DNA of 64,000 nt, taken from positions 18,570,371 to 18,634,370 of the forward strand of contig NC_068976.1 in NCBI RefSeq assembly GCF_016808095.1, in the 5' to 3' direction. This document shows positions 36,130 through 48,530 of this stretch, piece by piece; position 1 is the stretch's first letter; the number at the start of each line of letters is the position of its first letter. The notes under the pieces are model-generated. The model did no database searches, was not told where the DNA came from, and worked only from the letters and a program-made list of their open reading frames with translations. Source of the DNA: Vigna angularis (Eukaryota; Streptophyta; Magnoliopsida; Fabales; Fabaceae). Both the position numbers and the translations under genes were made by a program.

Positions 36130-36880
36130 CCGTTTCATGTTGCAGTCATACTTATATGCTTCCAGGCTAAATTCTGATTCCACTAGTGTATCTGAGTAAT
36201 CCGTTCCACACTTGTCTAGATCAAGTTCTTACGGATTTGGTTTCGGTATTGTCTAGATCAAGTTCTTACGGATTTGGTTTCGGTATCATTCTAAAATATT
36301 TTTTTATAATGAAAGTAGTTTATATTTCGTATATATAAACTCATATTCATCTTTTGTCGATCCGATTTAGGACTTTTGTTTGCATCACGATAACAGATAC
36401 AAAATCTTCTTATGATTTTCTTCAGAAAAATCTCACAAAATGTTACAATTATTTTTTCCAACATCAATCATAGTGTCATAACTAAACACAATAATTTTTT
36501 ATAATGATAAGATATTGTCAGTTTTGAACTAAAGTATCATGTTGCTATGATACTTATGTTTCCTGACTAAATTCTCATTCTTTTAGTGTATCCGAGAAAC
36601 TTGTTAAATTCCATAAATATATCAGTTTTCTATAATGAGAAGATATTATCCGAATCAAGCTCTCACAAGTTCAGTTTTGATACCATTCTAAAAGATTTCT
36701 TATTAATAGAGATAGTTTATGTGTATAAATTTATATCCATATCTTGTTTTATGTAAGACTTTTGTTTGTATTGTTTGTATGTACCGAATCATCCTACGAC
36801 TCTATGCAGAAAAATCTCACATTACAATTATTTTTTCCAACATCAATCACGGTGACATAACTAAATATAATAGTTTTGAC
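36130..36880. repeat. Diverged tandem pair of about 370-bp repeats
   Basis: The two halves (about 36130-36500 and 36530-36880) share ordered phrases: ATACTTAT..TTCC..CTAAATTCT, TAGTGTATC(C/T)GAG, TACCATTCTAAAA or TATCATTCTAAAA, GACTTTTGTTTG, and AAAAATCTCACA..TTACAATTATTTTTTCCAACATCAATCA. In the first copy a 35-bp segment (GTCTAGATCAAGTTCTTACG...) is itself duplicated at 36214-36284. It is non-coding and resembles a dispersed legume repeat. Confidence 0.7.
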
Positions 36881-37568
36881 ATGTGTGATTAAGCCATTGA
36901 GGAGAAGCTTTGGCTCAGTGATTCACCTTGTGCCACTGTTGATACTGTAACTAAGTTGACAGGCAGTAATGAATTATGAAGAAAACGTGCTTTCTTTACT
37001 TTGGGGAAGACAAAAAGACAGACAAAACTGATCAGTGGGTTGATGTCTACATGCCTGTCAGTGTCAAGCACCATCACTATGTCATTGTCCAATATGCAAA
37101 TCATGCAAAACGAAAGTGCAAATATTGTGGAATCTCACATGGTCTAGTTACGTCAATATTTTTATTTATTTATAGATATAATGGCATAGTTCCTTCCTGA
37201 TCCTGTCATGTCAAGTTAAACCAGGAGTGTTCTATACTCTTATGACAAGCTGAAGCGATTGAACTGAACCCCAATCATTTTTGTCAACTCTTCAGAGTTC
37301 AATATCTATGATATTATCCTTTGTGATTTTGATGATATACATAATATATGTTTTTGAATGAATGCTAAGTATAGTAGCCTATTGAATTGCATTTAGCACG
37401 TTCTTTGTTCAGTGCCTTTTCTGTCTTTCTTTCACACCCTCTTTTCCTTTTTACTTGTTATTTTCAATGGAATTTGATAAAAGGAAAAAGTGAATCGAGT
37501 CTCGAATTCTCCATTGCTTTTTCTTATCCACATTCAAAGACATCAACAGTAAAGTTCACATGCTACAT

Positions 37569-40191
37569 TTACTTGGACAGTTGACTAGGAGTTCCCGGTT
37601 TTCTCTTCAGTTTTCTACTTCCAAACAAAGTTATGCGGTGAAAGATCTTGAGCAACCTGCTGGCATACCTTCTTTGTGAAGCAAAATTTACAGAACTGAT
37701 GCAACTAGTCGCTTGTCCAATTGGGTTCCTCCTTTTGCTCAGTGATCGAGTTTCTAATCCACACGGCTTTATCTTCTGGCTTTTGGCCAAATTTGGTTCT
37801 GCTTTTGTTACAATGTTGTGCAATTGAAGGCTTCTTTTCAAGGACATGAGTTCTTGTTCTAGATTTTGAATCCTGAAGCTTGTGGACTCATATTCAGTGG
37901 TTGAGAACTTGAAATTCTGCATCACATTGTCTTTCTGCAGCAGGAAGCTCAAGGGCCTGGTAGAGAGCTCAGGTTTATCAGTGTATGGACTCTCTCCTGG
38001 ATTCTGGCTTGCAGAATATGGACACCTAGAACTTGATAAGCTTCCTGACACGTCTCCACAATGTGCATATCTGAATGAATCTGAGCATTCTTTGAAAGCT
38101 TTGTGTGTGTTCAATTGTTGAAGAAAAAGTGCTTGGACAATTAGACGTAGAGGCATCAACTCGTTTTGAACAGCTTCAATGCACGCCTCTTGTGATAGCC
38201 TTTGACAGTCCAGATACTTGCACACTGCTCCCTTATCATCTTCGGATATACCCGGATGTGTCTACAGTGAAAAAGCTGAATATGTTAAAGCTGAAATTGT
38301 TTATTCTTTGTTAATGATTTCATTTTGTTTTTGGCCTAAGATGGGTGATGAGCTATGACTAACTTGCCAAGCCTGCAAATAGTATTTGCTTATCACTTCT
38401 CCTTTTCTATGTATCATGATTATTGTACCGACGATGAATTATAGGATTCTTTGAAATAATATATCAAAATTATCTTTAAACCTTTTAACATCGTATCATA
38501 GTCATATTAGAGTATGTTTTAGCGAAATTTGTGTGAATATATTGTTCTACTCGTTTTCAAGCCGATATCGGACCACCTGTTAATGTTTAGTCTCGAGCTT
38601 GATATGTATATATCTTGGTGTGATGGGAGTGTGTTAGAAGTCCTATATCAACTAGAGATAAGATCAATTTATAGTATACAATTGGGTACAAGTCGGTTTT
38701 GTGGGTTTGAGTTAGGCTTAAAGTCTTGGGATTATGAACTAGGCAATGTAATTGAACTCAAATGTCACTATTTTTAAGAAGCTTTTGAAGAATGCTGAAA
38801 GCTTGCTTACCTTGAGAAAGCTGTTGGTTGTTCTGTAAAGTGGGTAATGGTTCTGTCTATAAGATGGTGGCACCTTTTCAATGAGTTCCATGAATCTCTT
38901 CGGTTCCATATCTGGATCTGCTGCAACATTGAATAGATATGCATCCCACAGTTCTGCAACCCTGAAATTGCCAGCTTCTGGGGCATGGCTTACATTTGAG
39001 TTAGATGCTACATATGATGAAATTATGCTTTCCATAGTCTCCAACTCCATGCTAGAGGACTTTAACTCTGCTCCACTTTCAGGAACAAGAAAATCCTCCA
39101 CTTGGGAGAAGTGCAGAAGTGATGTAATCTGTTCTTGTAACTTAGCCTTGCTTTCAGTCCTCAAACCCAACTCAAGAGATCTAGAAAGCAAAGCAAAATA
39201 AAACCCCACTGGAATCACTTTCCTAGCCTTATCACCCACTGGAAGAAGATCAACAACACCTTGTAGAATCACTGAAGGTTTGCTATTCAGGCCACCTTCC
39301 CCAATCTCATCACATGAACTCTCCCAAAATTGGCGTGTTTTTTTAGAGAGCACCCACTTATTTGCAAAGAAAACAATGATTGGACTTACATACTTCTCCT
39401 TCATTCCTTGTTTCCTCAAAGACCCTATAACCCTTTTGAAAAAGTCAAAGGGTAGAGCAATCAGATCCCTCATCCACAGGTCTTGGCTCACAACATCCTT
39501 CATTATTTCACAGCTCCAAGCCTGGGAAGCCAACTCCTCCACTGTCACAACTGGGGTGTCTCTTCTTCTTTCTGGATCAAGCACCTCCATGCATGCCATG
39601 AAGGCAAGAGATTCAATGCAGCGACTCACTATTAACAGATATTCAGACCAAGGAAGCAGCATCTGGCACCTCTGAAGTGCTATAAGGGTGTCATCCCAAC
39701 TTTGCAACACCACTTGATTGAGATAAAGATCAAACCTTTCACAAAGGTTGCCCGAACAATGATCTTCTGTCATTTCAAGAAACTCTGCTGCACACCTGAG
39801 TGCCACAACATTAAAAGGGTCAATCAATGTGGAGGATCCATAAACGAACATGGCTATCATCTCAAAGGTTTCTGGTCCTCCAGGAAATGTTTCCGGAAGC
39901 TCAACCTCAGATGCATCGGTTAAATGCTTCTTGAAGTATCCACTCTTCGAAGTCAAAGGAAACTGTAACAACAAACACAACATACAAATGAATAACTAAG
40001 GTAGTTAGCTATGTGAAACACTGTTAGATTCCAATTCAGTCAAACTTACTTTATGCAGGTTGAACATCTTATCTTTAACTCGAACACGGACAGAAACAGG
40101 TAAACCAGTCTGTTGGCTCCTGTGACAAAAATCAAAGTGCATGAGACAAACTTCAGACATATAACAACACGTGGAAATGGAGTGATTCATG

Positions 40192-40276
<85 letters not shown>

Positions 40277-40375
40277 TTACCATGTGATGACCTTGATCTT
40301 GAGCAAGGCTCCAATGTTAGGTGAAGAGAAAGGACTTGAAGAAACAGAACAATCTTTTGGACTCACAACCTCCAT
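37569..40375 (-). CDS. BTB/POZ and NPH3 domain protein (At5g48130-like)
   Basis: Four exons (40375-40281, 40119-40050, 39962-38811, 38261-37569) give 669 residues. The start is [24 protein letters not shown]-like domain follows ([44 protein letters not shown]). The NPH3 domain runs from about residue 200, with the conserved [24 protein letters not shown] and [14 protein letters not shown] signature spanning exons 3 and 4. The tail has a predicted coiled coil ([17 protein letters not shown]) and a basic end. NPH3-family proteins are plasma-membrane-associated adaptors that can join CUL3 ubiquitin ligases and act with phototropins or in auxin-related signalling. The subfamily match is from memory; the family call is firm. 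No damage is visible. Intron 1 is mostly a TA repeat and intron 3 carries a repeat insertion. Confidence 0.93.
38560..38740. mobile_element. TRIM/LTR-like repeat in intron 3 of the NPH3-type gene
   Basis: TGTTAGAAGTCCTATATCAACTAGAGATAAGATC at 38632 and the following GGTTTTGTGGGTTTGAGTTAGGCTTAAAG match a repeat phrase I know to be common in legume genomes. The preceding TTAATGTTTAGTCTCGAGCTTGATATG is part of the same family. It is non-coding and lies in the sense-strand intron 38262-38810. Boundaries are approximate. Confidence 0.5.
40199..40272. repeat. (TA)n microsatellite in intron 1 of the NPH3-type gene
   Basis: A 74-bp TA run fills almost half of a 161-bp intron (40120-40280) and stops about 6 bp from the splice donor. 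Confidence 0.97.
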
Positions 40376-41727
40376 GTTAGTGCTACTACTGACAAAAACT
40401 ACACAAAAACATCTGACTGTGAAAATTATCTGTTGAGGAACTGAAGCAGCAGCGTTCAGATGTTAAGGAAATAAAAGTGGTGATGAATGGAGGTGAGATT
40501 TGAGGAGTTTGTCCCGAACACATTCTTGCAGGCATGTACTATATTATTCAGCTTGGTGCAGTCAAAGTCAACATGCACACGAGTGGAACTTAGAAATCCA
40601 AATTTTAAGGCTTCAAAAACGTTCTTGAATGTTGAGAACTTGAATTCTTGTGCTGCAACTTGGCGGCCTCGGCCAATAGAATATGGTGACTTTTCATGCA
40701 TCCTAACATCATAAACTTGCACTTCAAGTTTATGTATGTACAACCATAAAGTAACTCAAGGGTAGTATAATAAATCAAATCAGATAAAACATTTAGCACA
40801 TCAATTAACTGAATGAAATTGGAAGCTTCTGATACGGGAAACTATGTTAGAAATTTAGAAGAAAAATTCAATCTTTCCGAATTTAGTACTTATCTGATTA
40901 AAATAGCATTGCCTATGTATGCAATCAGTATGAAAAAACAGTATTTTGTAATTTGATCTGATATTATGTTAGCATAATGAAGACAATATCAAAGGGGGTA
41001 GAAGTTTTGAGGGTGGATTGTCTTTGTCAAGATGAAGACTAAATTGAAGGTTGATGATGCATTTGGGGAAATGATGGAGGAAACAGTTGACACAAGTTAC
41101 GTTGGATTTGGTTTAGGTTTGATAAAGAAGGTACAAATTGGTTTATTGGGAAAAAGAAATGTAGGGGAATGAAATAAATAAGGAAGAAAATGATTGGATT
41201 AAAAAAAGGGAAAGGGATGAAGATGATTAAGTGCATGTCAAGTTTTGTGGTTCCTTTATGTGGCTATGGTAACGCCCAAGACGGCACGGCTACTCAAAAT
41301 TAGGGTGCATGCTTCGGTTTTTGGGTTTACCTTGCTTTCAACCGTCCCAATATTATACCTTTTCACACTCTTCCAAAACCCTATCATGTCTTGCAAAATG
41401 CAGATTATTTTGGGTTTTGTTTCTAGTCATAGTATAGTTCTTTTATATTTTAGTTTAAACTAAATATACTGTATTCAAATTACACGAGGTAATAATCTTT
41501 TGAGGTTCTCGGATAGATTTATTGAGAAGATACATCATCAATAAAACTTGAGTCCAATAAGATAGAAAATGAATACTATTTTTAATCAAAAAGTTTAAGA
41601 TAATGAATTAATGAATTTAGGATTAATGAGTCTTCGTCTTTATATGATGTTCTATTTTCTTTTATTCATGACAGATCAATTTACTCTTAAAATTCTAACA
41701 AAGATCATGATATTTTAATAATTTTTT

Positions 41728-41852
41728 TTAACAACTTTTTGACAATAAATTATGTGTCACTGTTTTATTGATCCGCATATTTGAAACGAATCAATCACAA
41801 ATTATCACATATATTGTTATAAAAGAGTTGTTAAAAAGACATTTTCCTTCTA
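41728..41852. mobile_element. Small MITE, second copy
   Basis: It starts AATTTTTTTTAACAACTTTTTGACAA and ends GAGTTGTTAAAAAGACATTTTCC, the inverted counterpart of the 722-893 element's left end. The body is about 80 bp and non-coding. It lies between the NPH3-type and WNK genes. Confidence 0.5.
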
Positions 41853-42706
41853 ACAATATAGTTACTATAGTGTTTTTTGCATAATATACTTGTTTTAGTT
41901 CAGATTGGTGAAGTTTGTATATGAGTATTAATTGATTGCTTATTCTCAACTATAGTAGACAAATCTTTATTTGATTTGTGCTTTGTTACGAGGTTGAAGG
42001 AGATTGTGACTTGTACCATGTTAATCTTTTCTCTTAGTTGTCATTGATGATCACTTTGTATTTTGTTGGTGTGATTTCGACATCATTGTAATTTGACAAC
42101 ATAGCTGCAAGTCATACATTTGATTTTGTTTTGTATTATTTCTCACTAGCTGTAAATGCTAATACATAATTGCCAACTTGGGTGGGTGTTAGAATTAATG
42201 TTAAGATGATGGATTAGTTTAGTTAATCTCTCAACCATCGATATATATTTTCAATTTCATATGATGTGAATTAATATTTTATTGTATATCCATGACGGCT
42301 AATATATTTTAATTATAACATTTTTAGAGTTTTCTTGAACTTAATAAAGTTTTTTCCTTATACAGAAAGTTAGTAATTAAACTCCATTCAACAAGTGTTG
42401 AAGATCTAAGTATATCATAATTTGTTAACTATACAATTATTTTATTGAACATTTTCCTATTTGTTAATGAGTGGCTTGTATTGAAAAGTGGTTCTTGCAT
42501 GTGTTTGATTCTTATGGTGTTTTTAATATAATTGAGTCTTACATCAAAGAGGTTGGCAAGCTAATCCCACAGGAATTTCATCAAGTTGTATTTTTGTTTT
42601 TTATTCTTAGAAATGAAGCAATCATTTACCAAAGTTATTCATACATATGCACAACTGGAATTTTTAATTAATATTCCACATCTCTCCTCTCTCTCTCACA
42701 CACACA

Positions 42707-42902
<196 letters not shown>

Positions 42903-43469
42903 TAGAGACATTGAGTGCACCCCTGATTTCGTAAAAGTATATAAATAGCTGTTATCTGTTTCTCCTCTGTTCTTGTAATTTGAACACTATGTTTAGGAAT
43001 TTTCAAGTGTTGTTCCTTTTGCAACTCTTTTGCACGTGATTTTATTATATATTTAGATCTTTTATATGTATGATGGGAGTGATAACTTTGTATTTTTTAC
43101 ATAGAGATATAAATATTGCCTATCATTTTTGCAGCTGGTAAATATCAAGATACTAATATGATGATACCAAGGCATGTTAATTTGTCGAGGCTTTGACCAC
43201 GAACTATTTGGGTACAAAAAATTGATATGAAAAAATGTCCGTGGAACCAAAATACAAACAAAAGTTTCATGAGCAGGTCCAGATTTTCTTTAAAGTAAAA
43301 AACTTATTTAAAATAAAAATGATAAAAATTTTTAAAAATTTATACCCATTAAAAATATTTATAAGTCTAGTTTCATTTCAAGTTGCATCATTTCAAGTTG
43401 TTCGAAATGGATTTAGATTAGGTCAGATTACATTGAGACAAAATAAGTTGGATTGAGTCCAGATTATGC

Positions 43470-43960
43470 TAAATCTAATTTCAGGTAGATTAGGTCAAGT
43501 TAGGATAAGCTTGACTCATGTTGGGTCAAGCTAGATTTGACTCATGTTGGGTCAAACTAGATTTGACTCATATTGAGTTAGATCCATATTGATCAAGTCA
43601 AGTTTCGTATGAATCAAATTAAGTTCGGCAAGGATCGAGTCTATCTAAATTAATCCTAGGTTAGTATGGTTTAGGTTGAGTCGGACCAAGTCAAGTAGAT
43701 CAAGTTGAGGTCAAGTTAAATCTACATTAAACAAAGGTTAATTAAGAACGTGTTCTCCTTAGTTGAATTGAGACCATATTAATTGAGTCAAGTTGAGCGT
43801 GCATCAAAAAACCGGAGTCAAGTCAGACACATCTCAAACTGGATTGAATAGATTTTGTGTTGGGGCAGACCAAACTGAACCCACACCAAACTAAGTCAAA
43901 TTTGACTCACATCAAGTTGAATCATTAAGTTTAAGTCAAGTTGGACCTACATTAACATTT
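43470..43960. repeat. Degenerate GGGTCAAG/TTTGACTCA repeats
   Basis: Short words such as TTTGACTCATGTTGGGTCAA and ATCAAGTCAAGTT recur many times with drift; the clearest pair is 43510-43570. No coding signal. This is an old minisatellite or diverged repeat. Confidence 0.55.
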
Positions 43961-45250
43961 GTTTTAACATAAGTATGTATTTTTGTATGTTGACTTTTAT
44001 ACCTCTAATATCTAAAAAATGATAAATTAATGTTTTTTAGATTTTGTAAATTAAATTGATTTTTTTTAATTTATTAGTTCATTTTGACTCGTTAATTTAC
44101 TTTTTTAAGTTGAAAGAGAAAACAAAAAATAGTTTAAAAAATTAAATTTTTGTATTATATTATTTGAAAGATACAAATATATAAGAATATTACAACAAAT
44201 TATCTATACTTACAAAATTATGTTTCAATTATTAATTATGACAAGTTAATTTAATATATAAAAATAATAATTATATTAATTATTTTAATTAGATACATTA
44301 ATTAATTAAACTTAACTTTTTACATAATTAAATATGCTTTTAAAACTAAAAGTACCATTATATATAAAAAAAATCTAACGAGCTAACCTCTACTAGGATG
44401 GGCTAAGGTTTTATCCTCTTTTTCTCAATGGACCAACGGTCTATCACAGATGGTTTTTTCATACACCTCCACAAAACTCTCTCCTACAATCCTATATAAA
44501 GATAATTCCACTTTTGCCTTTTCTTGATTATATACAATCTGAAAGTCATTTTTAAAAATAAAATATAATATTTCAGTTTTAGAATTCAGAAGTCAAAAAA
44601 TAATTTCCAAATTATATAATTTAGAAACTGTCTTTTTTCGTATAACAAGTTTAGATTATATAATTTAAAAATAAAAAATAACTTTCAAATTATATAATTA
44701 GAAAACTATTTCTTTTTGTCATTTTCTATTTTCAGATTACAAAATTTAAAAATTATTTTTAGTTTTCCAATTATACAACCTAAAAAGAAAAGATTTCTTT
44801 TATAAGGGATGCAGGAGGTACAAACTGCCTAAATCAGATTAGACCAATGATCCTATTTGTCACCCTTAAATAGTTTTATGCACTTTATTTTAACACAGAA
44901 GAAGATCTGTTAGCAGAAGGGTATATCAGATTCTTCTGATTCTATTTTCAATCAAATTAAATATAAAAGGAAAATACCAATTGATTTGATTGAGTTTTAA
45001 TTTAAAACAAAAAATTAATATTTTTGTGATTTAAATTAGATTAGATTTTTATTTTACAAGTTGTTGATTAAAATTTTCAACCTTCAAAAGTTATCAGATA
45101 AAGAGACTTATTATAATTTATCAGAGTTATTATCACATTCATCATTTTAATTTCTTGTATATAAATAAAAAAATTACATAACCTTACCACTACGGCACAA
45201 ATTATTATATATTTATAAGTATAAATATATTATACATACCATACAATAAA
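43960..45250. other. AT-rich spacer, no gene seen
   Basis: Low-complexity AT-rich sequence between the GGGTCAAG repeat block and the WNK gene's 3' side. No motif-bearing open frame. Confidence 0.5.
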
Positions 45251-45615
45251 ATTGTTATGATTAACTATAAACATATAATATTATATTAGGATGAATTTTC
45301 AATATGAAATTCAAATCTAACAATCTATAGTTGATAATTGTTTGCTTATGATCCAAATGAGCTTGACGACCCATTTTATGACACCCTTCTAACGATTTCA
45401 GTGTTGAAGCAAATAAAACAGAACATGGCAGAAACAAATAAGGGAATCCACTGAAAAAGCTGCAACTGGGTTGATTGGCACTTTCAGTCTGTACAATACA
45501 GATACAGTGAAACTGGAAAGGAAATGCATCTACTGACCAACTATCAGTATGTAATACGAACATACTTTGATTGGAAGTGAAAAGTTGTTGAATTGGACAA
45601 AAGGGTCAGACAATA

Positions 45616-46933
45616 TCAATTTAATGGCGTCGATTCTTCATCATTGTTGAGTTCATAAAAGAAAGGATCCTTAAGGAGATCTGTGGCAGAAGGTCTTGCC
45701 CTTGGCTGTGCTATGCACTTCTCAATGAATTCCTTCACCTCTGGTTCTGTGACTTTGCTCAAAGCCTGAGGCTTAATTCCCTTAGTGACCTTTTTGTAGA
45801 TCTTCGCCACACTGTCACATTCGCTGTAGGGTATCTCCATTGTAACCATTTCAAGCAAACACATTCCAAAAGAGTATATGTCCACCATCTCAGTGTAATC
45901 TTCCTCATACAGCTCCGGTGCCATGTATTCAGGTGTTCCTAAAATAGAATGTGCAGCATGGTTCCGTCCCACTATTGCAGCCAATCCAAGATCACCAATT
46001 TTCACCTACAAAAAGATGAAAAACCAAGGATCTTTTCACTTTTATGCTCACGTTGTAGTTTCAAAAGATACTTTCTAGTAATCAATTTCGCATCTAGAGT
46101 CTACTAAATTATAAAAAATTGATTCTCAACAAGTATTCTAAAGTTAGATAACAAAACCAGTTGAGGAATTAATTTGCATTTTCTTTTTCTGTTCTCCTTT
46201 TGTTAACCATATATGTATGGTTAACTTTGTTCGATCACCTTTGGAAAGTAGAATGCATCTTAAATTTACAATATCTAAGCCGGGAAACCAAACATGCACA
46301 TAAGTTAAACCGAATTTTCATCTAACCTGTGAAAAGAAATGAACTGCATTTAAGTTTGGCATGACTGTGTTTCATTTCTTGATATGATTTCAATAGCATG
46401 AGAACGAATAATAAGCAAAAGCAAGTAACCTGGCCAATGTTGCCGTTAACGAAGATGTTGCTGCAATTGAGATCCCTGTGAATGATGCATGGATCATGAG
46501 TATGAAGATACTCCAACCCTTCAAGGACCTGTTTGGACCACTTCTTGAAAGCCTTAATGGAGACATGGCGGTGCTTCTTGCGGTAATCCCTGAGGTTCCC
46601 GGAAGTGCAAATCTCGGTGATGAAATTGATGTTGTGGCGTTCCTCATCCTTCCACACACTGTAACAGACGATGATGTACTTGTTGCTGAGGGTTCTGAGC
46701 AACTCAACCTCAGAATGAAGGCGATTGATGAGAACAGGGTCTTCGCTGAAATTCCTGAGCCGAACCTGATTCCACGCCACCTCAATTCCTTCCTCTTGAT
46801 CAAAAGCTCTGTAAACCTTCTTCACAGCACCACAACCGAGAAGATCGTTGTAACGCCCGAACCTTCCCGTCGGATCAACCTCCACGAACGCCTCCACTTC
46901 GGTGTCGCAACTGTTCGACTTCTCTGCAGGCAT
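45616..46933 (-). CDS. WNK11: WNK11-like protein kinase
   Basis: Two coding exons (46933-46430 and 46005-45616) give 297 residues, the short single-domain WNK form. The ATG at 46933 starts MPAEKSNS. The glycine loop [14 protein letters not shown] places the catalytic lysine at residue 38, inside the loop. The usual subdomain II lysine is absent (EVAWNQV), which is the WNK (with no lysine) signature. The catalytic loop reads HRDLNCSN (Asp154), with Asn where most kinases have Lys, and the metal site is DLG (Asp173). [20 protein letters not shown] is the conserved activation segment, and [15 protein letters not shown] closes the kinase core. There is no long C-terminal extension. Plant WNKs are soluble Ser/Thr kinases tied to ion transport, clock, flowering and stress responses; the specific role is not readable here. 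A 5' UTR intron upstream (about 46960-47150) is likely. Confidence 0.93.
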
Positions 46934-47199
46934 TTTCAATCTCTCTCCTACACTAAACTAAACAAATTGAAAATTAATCACGAAAGTGAATCATTACACC
47001 ATTGCTTCAATAATTTTTAACAACCCTACTTCATTACATCAGCTACCTTACATATATTCTATATTTCTTGGATTGTACAATTTCTGTTACTGCAATGCAT
47101 GAAAATTAAAGTAGAATAGTGATTTTAAGCGCAAATTGGAAAGGTTACCTTAACAGGTAGCGGTAGGAGAATTGAGAATGTGGGACCTCAACTTGAAAC

Positions 47200-48460
47200 C
47201 CTGAAAATGGAAGTGTAGAGATTAAATAGCCGAGAGACGATTGTGGTGGAATTTGTTAGAAGTGGAAATGAATGTATGAGGTGGCAAATGTAGAGGTTCA
47301 CAAACACAATCCCCTTTCCATGACACAAAATCGTGATCAAGAGAATCACTGCATCTGAATTCTGAAGGTGTTTTCTTACATTCACGAGAAGAATGGGGAA
47401 CACTGCACTCACAGCTAAAGTTTCAGACGAAGCCCGTGCTCAATTGCACCTACAAATTACCAACACTACTTCATTATCTCTTTCTTCCAATCTCTTTCCA
47501 AACATCATTACCTCACGATTCTTCCAAATTATCTGTTTTCAAATACCACTCGCCGTCTGCAAAGTGTATGAAAAAAAATGGGGTCAATTAGCTTAAAAGT
47601 GGAATCAACGTTGATCTGAAATGTTTAGATCCATTGATTGCTTGTTCTTTCTATATAGCAAAGTTATAGTCTTGGAAGTTTCTTGAGGTGTGTTAATACT
47701 TTTTGAAAGTCTACGCACCCTCAAAGTACAATAACCATCACTTTTTTTTTCGTTATACATTTATGTAATCTGCTGGCAAAATACCATTGGTTCATCCGTA
47801 CGGTTTATTAAGGATCAATTGACAAAAATGCTCATCAATGTAATTTTGACAGATTTATCAACTTAGTGAGTGACGAACAAACTACTGAAAAGAAAAGATG
47901 GATGAACAAGCAACTGACTTTATCAATGGTCATTTGATAAATGGAACACACCCAGGCCTCTCACAGTCAATGGCTCCCATGGCTTTCTTTGTTGCGATTG
48001 GTTGTTTTTGTTTATTTAGAAAGTAAATGAAATTGAAGAACTGAAAAGAGATTTTTGTCATTGCACATTCATCATAACGCAAGCTCAAGTCTCGTACGAT
48101 AATAACCATCATCTGATTATTACTCTAAAGAGTCATACCATAAAAATACTTATCAAACTGCCATTTACATCAGTTCATCAGTTCCATGTGAGATTTGGCT
48201 ACATGACTGGCAACTGCACAGATGCATGGTGAAACCAGAAAAAACCTACTTTAATCAAAGAACGTGAAGAAATTATTCAAAAAGAACGAAACCAATCAAA
48301 TAAACAAAAAGGTCAATAGTAACTTCGTAGTTAATCCAATATACGCGATGCCTTCTGAAGAACTTTTACAAAGAAGATTTTGCACATAGAAAACCAGTAA
48401 TCGAAGAGTAAGGCTACTAAAAGAATAAACAATCAAGCCGAGGTTACAAAATTCAGTATG
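47200..48460. other. Spacer between WNK and ESS-2 genes
   Basis: Includes the WNK promoter and leader side (to about 47400) and the 3' UTR of the ESS-2 gene (roughly 48200-48530). No independent gene seen. Confidence 0.5.
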
Positions 48461-48530
48461 CAACGTCTAGATTATTCTCAGATTGTTCTTTCTCTCCAAA
48501 TGTATACAAGAGTACAATTTAAACACATTA

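Noticed and set aside
46478..47020. 180-codon plus-strand frame opposite the WNK exon
   Set aside because: Antisense shadow; the minus-strand kinase has all conserved motifs and proper splice sites.
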